64,000 nucleotides of DNA from Annona cherimola (Eukaryota > Streptophyta > Magnoliopsida > Magnoliales > Annonaceae), in contig CM059972.1 of the NCBI GenBank assembly GCA_030490835.1, forward strand, positions 35,381,452 to 35,445,451, read 5' to 3'. This document shows positions 23,803-35,147 of the stretch, one piece after another (position 1 is the stretch's first letter; every line of letters starts with the position of its first letter). The translations under genes and the position numbers were made by a program. The notes under the pieces are model-generated. The model saw nothing but the letters and a program-made list of their open reading frames with translations. It had not been told where the DNA came from and ran no database searches.

Positions 23803-25393
23803 AATACCCCCACACTTAAACTTTTGCTTGTCCTCAGGCAAATACAAAGGAATTCAAGATCACACTGTAAAATTTCAAAACTTTGAGCAAATTGCTAAAA
23901 TAAATGTTTAGCCACCCATTTAGTGAAAGTATTAAACTAAAAATATTGAAACATGATACTCTTTGAAAATCTCAGTCCACAATCCCTTCTCACATGGCTA
24001 ATACTGCATACCCTTTCGCCCATTTTGCTTTCAATCATTAAGAGTTCAAAAACTCCCACAATAAACTCCTAACTATCAGGCATCTTCCCCTTTTATCTGG
24101 TTATTCAATGCACACATTCAATAATTCAAGTAATGGTAGTAATGTAGAAAATATCAATCAAATTACCTCATATACACCTCATCAAAATTTTAAATCTTCT
24201 CTGCCATCTCAATTAGCCAATTCATAGGATCATAAGGACTTAATAGGACAATGGTCAAGTTTGGCACAAGAGATAAAATTTTGAACATTTCCAGAATTTA
24301 AACCATCTCTACATGGCTTTGAGCCTCATTTTACAACAGGAAATAATGCTACCCCCATACTTAGTGCTTTTATTCTTTTCCAAGCCTGTTCTTATCCTTG
24401 GTTTAGCTCTTTTTTTTAAACAAAGTCCGGCAATAACTCCCCTCACCATATTTCAGGGTATCTAGGAAGTAATTTTTTTTACAAATGACTTCCCTCACCA
24501 TATTCCAGGGTATCTAGGAAGTTATTTTTATTAATTGCACAAGCCGTGAGGTTAAACCTTGTTCCCATTTTACTTTTCAACTCAAAACTCAATGTCAAAG
24601 TTGGTTCAACTAGGTGGGAATTGAGGTTTAGAAAAAATTGAAGTCCAAGTTTAATGGGGGTAAACAACTATTATAGTTTCAAAGATAAGCTCATCATGAA
24701 GAAAATGCCTTAATCATGTCCACCATGAATTGGTTAGATTGAGTTTTGTCCTTGAAAATTTGTTTTTTTTATGTATATGGGAAAAACTACCTTTTTGGAT
24801 GACAATTGTGTGTATTACAAACAACCTTTGATAAATTAGAGAGGATTACTCCGATTTTGAAAGAAAACAGAATTAGTTCCTAGGTATATCAGTTTCATCA
24901 AATGATTCAAGACAAAAATCCAAGTATTTTCAAAGAGTACATGTTTAAAACAAATTTAACCTTTCACCATGGTTTAGCTCTTTTTGTCATTCAAAGATTT
25001 TGAAATTTCAAATATGGTTTTCTTATAAGACGTACAAGAGTTCAAAGTGTGGTCTCGATCAGTCCAATGGCAAGATTTACCCAAAATTTTCAAAAATTAT
25101 GACAAAACATATCATCATCATGGTAATGTAATAAAAAAAATTCAAAGAAAATTAATAAAATGCATTCACCCCCACACTTGAAATTGACATTGTCCTCAAT
25201 GTAAATCATGCCATCAAAATAAAGAGAGATTGTAAAAGATTTGAGATGTTAACTTCCCTGTTTTGGCGAGTTGAACCGAATTTCCATCCCATGGTGCTTC
25301 CTTCCAAGTAGGCTCTGAAAGAGGAAAAAGAAAAAGTTCGGGTTGCCTCTCGAGAAGCGCTTGGTTTAAAGTCGTCAGCTCAATTATAGATTT
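23803..25393 (-). other. ATH-2 3' untranslated region with two polypurine modules and two hairpins
   Basis: No open frame here looks coding. On the minus strand, pol is followed by GAGAGGCAACCC (about 25340), a first polypurine-like module (25167-25200: GAGGACAATG, then AAGTGTGGGGGTG), two copies of a hairpin around CTGAAATATGGTGAGG (24488-24522 and 24436-24470), and a second module (23803-23840: GAGGACAAGC, then AAGTGTGGGGGTATT) abutting the LTR. The second is the expected plus-strand primer. The same order exists in ATH-3. Confidence 0.75.
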
Positions 25394-26533
25394 TTAGTTG
25401 GGTGGCGTGGTTTCACAGAAGGAGTAGATGACTCCTATTAGAATGTGATCCCCTGAGAAGTAGGGTTTGAGGCGTTGCCCATTGACTTTGAATGCTCCCA
25501 TCTTTTCACTCCAGATTTCAACAGCTCCATGAGGAAACACTTGTAATACTTTGAATGGTCCCGACCACCTCGACTTCAATTTTCCTGGAAATAATTTAAA
25601 ATGTGAATTAAAAAGCAACACCAGGTCATTAGCTTTGATTACCTTCTGCCGGATGTGTTTGTCATGCCAAAATTTTATCTTTTCCTTGTACATCTTTGAA
25701 TTTTCATAGGCATCGAGTCGAATCTCCTCGAGTTCATCAAGCTGTAGTAGGCGCCTTTCTCCTGCAGATTTCATATCAAAATTCAAAAATTTGATTGCCC
25801 AGTATGCTTTGTGCTCCAGCTCTACAGGCAAGTGGCATGATTTTCTATAGACTAGTCGGAAAGGTGTTGTCCTGATCGGAGTTTTGAATGCAGTGCGGTA
25901 TGCCCAAAGAGCATCATCGAGTTGCCTTGACCAATCTCACCGTGATTGGAATAACGTCTTCTCAAGTATGTGTTTAATCTCACGGTTCGAGATTTCAGCC
26001 TGACCACTTGTTTGTGGGTGGTATGGGGTGGCGATCTTATGTGTGACCCCATATTTCTTGAGCAGTTGCTCCATTTGCTTGTTACAGAAGTGGCTTCCTT
26101 TGTCACTTAAGATTGCTCGTGGTATACCAAATCTGGTAAAAATGTTGCGTTTTAAGAATTTAGCGACCACCTGTGAGTCATTTGTTGGAGAAGCAATCGC
26201 CTCCACCCATCTAGTTACGTAGTCAACCGTAAGCAGTATGTACTGGTTGTTGAATGAGGATGGAAAAGGTCCCATGAAATCCATGCCCCATACATCGAAC
26301 GGTTCGACCTCGAGAATGTTTGTGAGTGGCATCTCGTTTCGCTTTGAGATGTTTCCTGTTCTTTGGCACCTATCACAGGTTAATGTAAAAGATCGAGCAT
26401 CTTTGAACAAAGTGGGCGAGAAGAAACCTGATTGTAGGACTTTTGCTGCAGTTTTGGTGGGATCCATGTGTCCACCGTAGGGTGAAGAATGACAGTGATA
26501 AAGAATGCTTTGTATTTCCTCGTTTGGTACACA
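25394..26533 (-). pseudogene. ATH-2 integrase
   Basis: Integrase inserts the element's cDNA into nuclear DNA. The N-terminal zinc-binding region ends in [17 protein letters not shown]. The core shows the three catalytic acids: D in [10 protein letters not shown] in ILSDKGSHF and E in [12 protein letters not shown]. The C-terminal part reads [16 protein letters not shown] and [11 protein letters not shown], a common ending in Athila elements. One in-frame TGA at 25937-25939 splits the core from the C-terminal domain, and another at 26534-26536 separates it from RNase H. Both could come from CGA by one C-to-T change. No frameshift is present. Confidence 0.9.
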
Positions 26534-28504
26534 TCAGCGAATCAGACCATCGCCGCATCTCTTGTAAAGGTATGGGTCCTCCCATATGTAGTATTTGACA
26601 TCCACCATGAATCTCTTTGTCAGTTGATAGCTGAAATTGGATGGAATTTCCTGACAGACTAAATAATTAACAATGTCTCCATACCAGGGCATTGATATTT
26701 CCTTGAGTGCAAGCAGTCGCTCATCGGGGAAATCCTCATTGATTTGCTCATCTTTGGATGGATTACTTTCCTCATTTGCTGGTAGTCTAGACAGATGATC
26801 AGCTACCACATTCTCTGTGCCTTTCTTGTCTCGAATTTCGAGGTCAAATTCCTGTAACAACAGGATCCAACGAATCAACCTTGGTTTGGCATCTTTCTTG
26901 GCAATTAGATAGCGAATGACTGCGTGGTCTATGTAAACAATCACCTTTGATCCTACAAGATAAGAACAAAATTTATCAATAGCGAACACAACAACTAGCA
27001 ATTCTTTTTTAGTGGTTGCATAGTTGACTTGAGCATCATTCAGGGTTTTGCTTGCATAGTAGATCACTACTGGCTTATTATCCTTTTGTTGACCCAAAAC
27101 TGCCCCAATCGCATGGTCACTTGCATCGCACATGATTTCAAATGGTAAGCTCCAATCAGGTGGCTGTATAATTGGGGCGGTGGTCAAAGCTTCTTTTAAC
27201 CTGCAAAACGACTTTAGACAGTCATCAGAAAAATCAAATTTTACATCTTGGTTTAGCAGGTTAGTCAGTGGCTTAGCAATCTTAGAAAAATCTTTGATGA
27301 AATGTCGATAGAAGTCGGCATGTCCCAGAAAACTCCGAATTCCTTTGACCGAATTAGATGGTGGTAATTTTTCAATGACCTCTATTTTCGCCCGGTCAAC
27401 TTCAATACCTCGGCTTGAAATTAAATGCCCTAATACAATTCCTTCCTGTACCATGAAATGACACTTTTCCCAGTTCAAAACCAAGTTGGTTTCTTCACAA
27501 CTCTGTAAAACATTAGACAGGTTAGATAAGCATGATTCAAATGTAGTGCCATAAACAGAAAAATCATCCATAAATACTTCCACTATGTGTTCAATGTAAT
27601 CAGAAAATATGGCCATCATGCATCGTTGAAAAGTGGCAGGTGCGTTGCAAAGACCAAAAGGCATGCGTCTATATGCAAAAGTTTCGTATGGACAGGTGAA
27701 AGTGGTTTTCTCTTGATCCTTTGGGTGAATAAGAATCTGAAAGTAGCCAGAGTAACCATCCAAATAGCAAAAGTAAGAGTGATTGGCAAGTCGTTCAAGC
27801 ATTTGATCAATGAAAGGCAAATGAAAATGATCTTTTCGGGTGGCAATATTTAATTTGTGATAATCGATGCACATTCGCCAACCTGTGACTATCCTCGTGG
27901 GTATAAGTTCATTTTTATCATTTTTCACGACAGTTATACCGCCTTTCTTGGGTACCACATGTACTGGGCTTACCCAACTACTATCAGAAATAGGGTAGAT
28001 GATTCCGGCATCAAGAAGTTTTAGAATTTTCTTTTTCACCACTTCTTTCATGTTTGGATTCAGACGTCTTTGAGGTTCAATGCTTGTCTTATAATCTTCC
28101 TCCATTAAAATTCTGTGCATGCATAGAGAAGGACTAATACCAGGTAGGTCATTAATGTAGTATCCAATTTCCTTCCTATACTTTCTTAGTTCAGATAATA
28201 GTTCATCAAATTGGGATTCAAAAAGATTTGCATTGATTATGACTGGATAAGTATCATTTGGACCGAGAAATGCATACCTGAGATTTTTAGGAAGAGGTTT
28301 GAGTTCTACCTTTGGTGCTTCTTCCTTTGTTTTTGTCGAGGGAACAGAATTGAGGTCTATGTCCAGCTTCCCAGGAGATGAGTCGGCAGCAGATGAGATA
28401 AAAGGGCTTCCATCCAAGAGAGCTACACAAGCAGACAGTTCAGGGTTATCATTTTCAATAGTTGCACTCTGAATGATACATACCTCAATCGGGTCATCTT
28501 TTTC
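26534..28504 (-). pseudogene. ATH-2 reverse transcriptase and RNase H
   Basis: Copies element RNA to DNA and removes the RNA strand. In order: a '[19 protein letters not shown]' finger motif, [37 protein letters not shown], the catalytic FMDDFSVYG (FMDD is usual in the Athila lineage where others have YVDD), and [13 protein letters not shown]. RNase H follows with [18 protein letters not shown] and ends VADHLSRL. The 657-codon stretch is open, although the polyprotein is stopped before (28505-28507) and after it (26534-26536). There is no ATG at its head, as expected for an internal polyprotein piece. Confidence 0.93.
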
Positions 28505-29089
28505 TTAGATCGGCAATGGGTTGATGACGTCGACCCGTAGGCAAGAGTCATCGGTTGATAGGTGCTTTGTTGCCTCAGAAAGATTAAATTCAATCTTTTC
28601 ATCTCCAACTGTCAGTGAGAGTCGACCATTCTTGACGTCTATGATGGCTCCAGCAATGGCTAAGAAAGGTCATCCGAGAATGATTGGGATTTGGCGATTC
28701 TCCTCCATGTCGAGGACTACAAAGTCGACTAGGATGAACAACTTGATGACTTTCAAGGGAACGTCTTCAAGAATGCCAACTGGGAATTTGATTGATCGAT
28801 CGACCAATTGGAGAGACATAGACGTTGGTTTTGGATCACCCATGTTCAGCTTTTTATAGATGGAGAGTGGGATCAGACTTACACTAGCTCTGAGATCACA
28901 TAGCGCTCTGCTGATTTGGACATTCCCAAGAGCACATGGAATGGAAAAGCTTCCAGGGTCCTTTAGCTTCTTAGGTAACTTGTTCTACAAAATAGCGCTG
29001 CACTCCTCAGTGAGTGCAATGGTTCCATACTCCTCAAGTTTTCTTTTGTTCGAAAGCATGTCCTTGAGAAATTTTGCATAAGCTGGCAT
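28505..29089 (-). pseudogene. ATH-2 protease, inactive
   Basis: The retroviral-type aspartic protease that would cut the polyprotein. The active-site text reads ALCDLRAS near 28900, where Athila proteases normally have DLGAS, so the glycine next to the catalytic aspartate is replaced by arginine. Downstream, the ILGxPFLA motif carries a TGA at 28670-28672 in place of the usual Arg codon. Further stops lie at 28985-28987 and 28505-28507. With a changed active site and three stops the domain is dead. Confidence 0.85.
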
Positions 29090-30820
29090 TTAGGAAAGCA
29101 TGTCAATGAAATGCACGTTTATTGACAGGTTCTTGATAGTAAAAACAAATTTCTTGAACTGCTTTTGGAGCTTAGCCTGTCGTTGCCTTTGTGGGAAGGG
29201 GAGAGGAGGCTTGTAAGGAGGTGGTGGTACATGTGGCTTCTCCACCACTGGTTCTGATTGTGGCTCCTCTTCTTGCTTATTTTCCTGCTCGACATCCTTT
29301 TCTGTGACCATTTGAGGTGGGTCGAGCTGGTTTCTACTTCGCAAGGTAACTACCTGCACCTGTTCCCTAGGGTTTGCCTCAGGTTGGCTAGGGAGTTTGC
29401 CCTGGTTTCTTTGGAATGAGGCGGTAGCATTCTGAGCAATTTGATTTTCAAGCAACTTGATGTGGGTTTGCATTTGATCCATTCTTTCATCATTTTTCTT
29501 GAGCATTAGAATGATATTTTCGAGCATGGACTCAGTGGGTTGGGCTTGAGGTGGTGCAGGTAAGGTTTGTTGGGTTTGATATGAAGGATGGTTCAGTGGT
29601 TTTTTAAGGAAATCAGGTGGCTTATTATTTTGAGCATAATTTTGGGTGTTTGACTGGTTTGTCCAAGAGAAATTGGGGTGGTTCCTCCATCCAGGGTTGT
29701 AAGTGTTTGAGTACGGGTTACTATGAGTGTGCATGTCATATTGGTTGTTGATTGCATTGGCTTGCTCTCCTGTGGTGTCCTGTATGGCAAAACTACACTC
29801 AGATGTGTAGTGTGAAGCTCCACAGATCTCACATGAAATGTGCTGAGAAGAAGATGCCTTCTGATCCATGAGTTCCTGTTTCTTCTACTGTAAAATTTGA
29901 TCAATTTTAGCATGAAGAGAATTTAGAGACTCGATATCATATACATTACCTCGCCAAGAGGGTCCTCGGACGTTGCCATATTGAGAATCATAAAGCGCCA
30001 AGTCATCGAGAAGCTCGAGAGCCTCCTCGTCAGTGAGTCGCATGAATCGGCCACCAGCGGCTGAATTGACGGCGCTTCGGCTAGGTCGATCGAGTCCATT
30101 GAAAAAGTTTTCAATAATATCACCCTGCGAGATGCCATGATGTGGACACTTGCGCTGCAGATCTTTCGTTCTCTCCCACGCATCATATAAGGTTTTCCCA
30201 TCTTTTTGGACGAACTGATTGATCTCGTCTCTTATTTTCCTGATTTTATTGGGTGGAAAGAATTTTTCCAAGAAAGCAGTAGAGAGCTGGTCCCATGTGT
30301 TGAAAGTATCGGGCGGCATAGAATAGAACCACTCGCTTACCCTGTTGCGAAGAGAAAATGGGAAAAGTTGTAGACGAATTACCTCACGTGGGATATTTTG
30401 CACCCTGATCGTGCTGCACAACTGCAGGAACTTAGTGATGTGAACGGTTGGGTTTTTAGAGGGTAGTCTTGCAAATTGGTCTTGTTGAACCATCCGGATG
30501 AGTCCGAGATTTAGTTCAAAATTTCTTCCATCGATCTCTGGTTTAACTATGCATGATCGGAGTCCACGAGGGTTCGAGCCGTTCTGATCACTAAGAGATA
30601 CCCTTATTAGAGGAGCATTGTTCTTAGTCTGGCCTCCCTCCTGCTCTTGATGTGGCTTTGGATTGTTGTATTTTGCCATAGTGTCTACAGGATTTTGTTG
30701 CTGTTTATACTGACGAATTCTTCTCCTAAAAGAACGTTCAATTTCAAGGTCAGCAACAAAGAGTTTTTCAGCTAGTTGTTTTGCGAAACTTCTTGTATGT
30801 GGGTGCATACAAAGATTCAC
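29090..30820 (-). pseudogene. ATH-2 gag
   Basis: Forms the virus-like particle. The first part contains the retrotransposon gag domain (LFPFSLRNRVSEWFYSMPP, then FLEKFFPPNKI, then CPHHGISQGD, a signature shared with ATH-3). After a TAG at 29885-29887 the same frame continues with a zinc knuckle (CEICGASHYTSEC), asparagine-rich text (YNPGWRNHPNFSW), a short coiled-coil-like part (MLKKNDERMDQMQTHIKLLE) and a proline-rich linker. It ends at a TAA (29090-29092) just before the protease. The first in-frame ATG at 30820 is about 130 bp inside the LTR, a normal distance. Confidence 0.9.
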
Positions 30821-30928
30821 TAGCTAATTCAGAGGAAAGAAGAAGATACAATAAAAGAAAAAGAATAAAGAAAGAAAAGAAAAGAACAAAGAAAGTATCT
30901 AAAAAAAAACTTAAAGTAACGCCGAATT

Positions 30929-30945
30929 CCCTGGCAACGGCACCA
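30929..30945 (-). other. ATH-2 primer-binding site (tRNA-Asp)
   Basis: On the minus strand the text TGGTGCCGTTGCCAGGG starts a few bases inside the 5' LTR. It matches the complement of the plant tRNA-Asp 3' end (TGGCGCCGTTGCCGGGG, as in ATH-3) except at two positions, both C-to-T or G-to-A type changes. It would prime minus-strand DNA. Confidence 0.9.
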
Positions 30946-30952
30946 AAATACT

Positions 30953-32621
30953 TGTTCGCAATCTCACCGCAAGTGCACAGGTCGTAGATTGTAGTATATA
31001 AAATATCGATCCACAGGGAATTCGAGACTAAAAATTCTACTTTTAAACACTTTCTTGTCGGATTTAATGGATTAGAAAAGTTGAAAGAGGATGTAGTAAA
31101 TTAAATGGAAAAGACATAGGAAATTGGGAAGAGAAAATAAAATAGAAATTAGAATGATTTGAGAAAATGAGAGTGTGAGTATCTAGGGTCTAGGATTTCA
31201 CATGCGTCTTTTGCAACGGGTAGTGGTATAATTATTTACTCTGGATATTGTTTGTTAAAGGAGAACAAACCCTAATTTATCCTTGCACCTTCTCTCGAAA
31301 CCTACAAGACATATCCTAATTTTCTTAACCACATATTCTCATGGGATTAAGTTAATTAGAATCCATTAAGTTTTGTGGCTTGTTCATAGAATTCCTCAAT
31401 GTCATCATGCCTATTCTCATGGTCTTAGATTTCCAGGTTTAATATCTTGATTATCGTATATTATATTTCCACCTCTCGGTTCCATCACCTAATATATGGG
31501 AATCATTGCCAAAGTGCAGGCCTTCACACCAAGCAAGCATTAAATCACAAGATATTAAATTAACAACAATATTCATCATAAATAAATTAACATTCACACC
31601 ATGCTACATTGTACGCATGCTACATCCTAAACCCTAGATTAAGGGTTTAGCCCAACATGTTCAAGTCCAATAGAGAATTAACGAAACATCCCATCTTAAA
31701 CAAGATAATAAAAATAAAGAAAAGAAAAGCTTATTGGTTTGGAGCTCCAATGATGTGTTGGTCACCCCACGCAACTTGTCGGTTCTCCTCTCACCTGTGC
31801 TCTCCACCTCTCTCTCTATCTCTCTTTCTCTCTCTGAAAAACGGCCTTCTTTCTTCTCCTTCGAAAAATTATTCCGCCAATCTGGAACCCTAAAAGGGTT
31901 TTTATACATCCCTTAAAATGAGTCAGCCGCTCGCAATCGTACGAAGGTCTGCGTATTGGCGCCTAGGCGCCAATTTTCTTGAACTTTCTGATTGATACGG
32001 CGTCGGGGCACCATTTTAGTTGGCACCTAGGCGCCAACTTGCTGGAAGTTGCTGATTGAGGGTGTTCGTAACTTGCTTGAAGGTGGGAAAGTGGCGTCGG
32101 GGCGCCCCTGTCTGGCGCCTAGGCGCCAACTCTCTGGATGATTTGCGACTTGAAAATCCTCCTGGAAGTCCTGTATGAGCATGTCGTGGCGCCTAGGTGC
32201 CAACTCCCTGGAAGCAATTCTACCTTATGATCCCCAAAACCCTTTCAGAATTTTCAGCACGTTGGTGAAGGCGCCAACTCTCTGGAAGCAGACTGAAATG
32301 TGGTGTTGAAGATTCTGGCATGAGCCTGTAGGGTGGCGCCTAGGCGCCGACACCCTTGCTTGCTTTGATTTCTCTTTTCTTCCATCCATCATGCTCTTAA
32401 ATGTTCCTGTTTCTTCTTGTCTGAATTCCCTTAGACAAAAGAATGGAATGAAATTTCAAGCCGAAAGATTATAAAAGTTATTAAATATCTTAAAATTCAT
32501 GTTCAACACCCAACTGATGCAAAAATCACATTTTAAACCAAATTTCATATTGAACTCAAATAATTCCCCATAAGATTGATATAAAATGCTCACATAATAT
32601 ACTGTTAATTTCCAATTATCA
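30953..32621 (-). repeat. ATH-2 5' LTR (uninterrupted)
   Basis: A 1669-bp LTR. On the minus strand it starts TGATAATTGG and ends GCGAACA. The segment 31955-32350 holds several perfect or near-perfect GGCGCCTAGGCGCC palindromes, the longest being ATTGGCGCCTAGGCGCCAAT at 31955-31974. In the element's own orientation they lie upstream of the TATA box, that is in U3. The right end abuts TSD gcgcc. Confidence 0.94.
31899..31906 (-). promoter_or_regulatory. TATA box of ATH-2 5' LTR
   Basis: TATAAAAA on the minus strand (context ATGTATAAAAACCC). Transcription would start some 30 bp further left. The palindrome cluster lies 50-450 bp upstream. Confidence 0.65.
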
Positions 32622-33319
32622 GCGCCCTCTCTGAAATGGGAGTTAACGTGACAGATAGTCGCCTGGCTAGCTTCCATCCTAAGGGAGAAATGGTATATGT
32701 GTTCATGTTTTCATATGGCATTATGCATATGGGACCCGTGATGGGTACAGGATTTCATGCTTTTAAGATATACCTTTAGATAAGATATAGATTGCTTTCC
32801 TATATGATTTTAAATGTAAAATGTTGCCTGAAATGATTTACCTAAAAAATGCAAATAACTTGCTTATTGAGTTTTGACTCACGAATTTGTTTTCCAAACC
32901 CAAAGACAGATGAAGGACAAGTCAGGGCAAAGGAGCAAGTGCCAGCTTAAGGAATTCATGGAAAAACATTAGAAGTCTCATGTTATGGAACTTATGTGGA
33001 ATGGATGTAAACTGAAATTTTATGTCGTGTTTGATGACTATGTTGTATATATGCTTTGACATCTGATTTAGGCACTTGTTGAAATGTCACTCCAACAACA
33101 TGTTTATATGTGATGGATGGATCGAAATGACTTAGATATGTCTGAGATTGAAATTATGAGAACTTGACAGGTTATGTGGACTTCTATATGGACATGATTA
33201 GTAGGATAAATATCTGATAAAACCCGCCGTGTGACAGAGCAACAATCCTGATCACATTTGCCAATCAATACGATCCCGAGATAAGGGCTAGGATGTGACG
33301 CTCGGTTTGGGGTGCCACA
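32622..33319 (+). repeat. TK-A 3' LTR, segment 4 of 4
   Basis: Starts with the right TSD of ATH-2 (gcgcc) and resumes the text broken at 16439 (GCGCC then CTCTCTGAAATGGGAG, matching the TK-E LTR near 63940). It holds a degenerate acceptor region near 32896-32906 and the conserved end: a hairpin (GTGACAG, AGCAACAAT, CCTGATCAC; 33231-33254) and CTCGGTTTGGGGTGCCACA. The TSD of TK-A would be agtat (33320-33324), with its partner left of the window. Confidence 0.88.
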
Positions 33320-33486
33320 AGTATATATTTATGTGATGAAAGAAAAAAAAAGAAAGAATTTTTTTTTTGAATGAGATCCAATTAAAAACCCCGCCATGTG
33401 ATCAGGGCAACAATTCTGAGTGATGTTTACCAATCCAAAACGGTCTCAGAGTAAGTCTTCTAGGCACCCCAATTCGGGGCGCCACA
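33320..33486 (+). repeat. End of a further Tekay-like LTR (TK-B)
   Basis: After the TK-A end comes a second copy of a chromovirus LTR terminus: CCCGCCATGTGATCAGGGCA, then ACCAATC, then GGGGCGCCACA ending at 33486. Its upstream part must lie left of the window, because TK-A was inserted into it. It is followed at once by RNase H coding text with no primer-binding site, so TK-B is best read as an LTR inserted into the TK-C pol gene, with attat (33487-33491) as one TSD copy. Confidence 0.7.
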
Positions 33487-35106
33487 ATTATAATTTAGAG
33501 ATACTATACCATCCAGGTAAGGTAAACGTAGTAGCCGATGCATTGAGCAGAAATGTCAGCATAACGCACCTTATGACAAAACAGGAAAGATTGTTTCAGG
33601 AAATAAGACAATTAGAGTTGATTGTATGTCCACCTAGAGTTCAAACAAGGTTATCACAAATGAGCATACATACAATCTTTATTATTTGAACAGATTAGGA
33701 CTGCATAGCAGAAGGATACAGACCTACATGCTCATGTCGAAAAGATGAAGAAAAAGGGGTTCACTGAATTTACTGTTGATGAACAAGGTATGTATCGGTA
33801 TAAAGGTCATATTTGCATACCTAATACAGCTGAGTTGAAGAAGTAGATTCTTAAAGAGGCGCATTTTTTGCCATTTTCCATTCATCTAGGAAGCACTAAG
33901 ATGTATCAGGATCTCAAGAAAGCATATTGGTGGAATAATATGAAAAGAGAGATCGCTGAATACGTAGCTAAGTGCCTAACTTGTCAAAGGGTGAAAGCTG
34001 ATCACCAACGGGTATCTGGGAAATTACAATCTTTCGAAATTCCTAAATGGAAAATGGGATGATATTACGATGGATTTTATTGAAGGATTACCCAAGACTT
34101 AGGCTGGGAATGACTCTATATGGGTAATTATAGATCGGTTGTCTAAAGTTGCATACTTTATACCCATAAAGAGGACATACACCGCAGAAATATTGGCCAA
34201 AATCTACTATAAGGAAATAGTATGACTTCATGGTGTGCCTAAGTCAACAGTTTTCGATCGAGACACGACGTTCACATTTCGATTTTAGAAAAGTTTACAC
34301 GAAACCCTAGGCACCCAACTCAAGTTTAGTACAATTTTTCATCCCCAAACAGATGGATAAATGGAGCGAGTAAATCAGATCATCGAGGACATGCTCCGTA
34401 TGTGTACGTTGGAGTTTAGTGGTTCGTGGGATGAATATGTACCTATAGCTGAGTTTGCATATAATAACAGCTATCAGGCTAGTATTCAAATGGCTCCATT
34501 TGAAGCATTGTATGGATGACGATGTAGAACGCCATTGAACTGGGATGAAGTTGGAGAAAAGAAGCTAGCCCCAGACTTGTCTCAACAAATGGCAAATAAA
34601 GTACAAGTTATTCGCCAATGTATACTCACAACCCAAAGTCGGTAAAAGAGTTACATAGATTGCAAAAGAAAGGATTTGAATATCCAAGTTGGCGAACATG
34701 TGTTTATAAAGGTCATGCCATTCAAGAGAGTTACAAGATTTAGAAAAAGGGGTAAGTTGAATCCTAGGAATATTGGACCATTTGAAGTGTTGGAGAAGAT
34801 TGAAAAGTTGGCTTATAGGATAGCTTTACCTCCGGCACTAGCCTTAGTACATAATGTTTTTCATATTTCCATGCTTAAGAAATATATTTCAGATCCAACC
34901 TTGTACTGGTAGCAGAAAACCTACCGATCCAAGATCATCTGAACTATGAGGAAAAACCAATTAGAATATTGGATCATAAGGTACAAAAGCTTCGGAATAG
35001 AGAGATCAAGTACATAAAGGTTCAATGGGACAGATATTCCGAAAGCGAAGCTACATGGGAACTAAGGGAAGAAGTAGAAAGAAAATACCCCCAGTTGTTT
35101 AAAGAA
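33487..35106 (+). pseudogene. TK-C chromovirus pol, 3' part (RNase H end, integrase, chromodomain), decayed
   Basis: Begins inside the RNase H end (YNLEILYHPGKVNVVADALS). The integrase zinc domain follows at 33868-34062 ([20 protein letters not shown], then [10 protein letters not shown]), then the core (MDFIEGLPK; FDRDTTFTFRF, where related elements have SDRD; HPQTDG then MERVNQIIEDML), the barrel (KLNPRNIGPFEVLEK) and a chromodomain-like tail (KYIKVQWDRYSESEATWEL). Several stops and at least one frameshift (near 34905) break it. The stops fit single transitions such as TGG to TAG and CGA to TGA. The layout matches 1-606. The upstream half lies beyond the TK-B insertion, outside the window. 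Confidence 0.85.
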
Positions 35107-35134
35107 TAAATGGTTTTGGGACGAAACTTGTTAT

Positions 35135-35147
35135 AAGGGGGGAGAAT
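35135..35147 (+). other. TK-C polypurine tract
   Basis: AAGGGGGGAGAAT directly before the LTR start at 35148, preceded by GGGACGAAACTTGTTAT as in the related elements. Confidence 0.87.

Larger units (their letters stand above)
16440..32621 (-). mobile_element. ATH-2: Athila-lineage Ty3 element, minus strand, stop-ridden
   Basis: LTRs bound a minus-strand polyprotein in the order gag, protease, RT, RNase H, integrase. TSD gcgcc (16435-16439 and 32622-32626). The left LTR carries solo LTR S2; without it the LTRs are about 1675 and 1669 bp. The primer site matches tRNA-Asp. The RT motif FMDD and the 'CTCGAGAGGCAACCC' text after pol are typical of Athila. There is no third ORF between pol and the 3' LTR. 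Seven in-frame stops block the polyprotein but no frameshift is present from 30820 to 25394. Confidence 0.95.

Noticed and set aside
26534..28417. 627-codon open RT-RNase H frame as a functional gene
   Set aside because: It is an internal part of the ATH-2 polyprotein, without its own start and with stops on both sides, so it is called a pseudogene.
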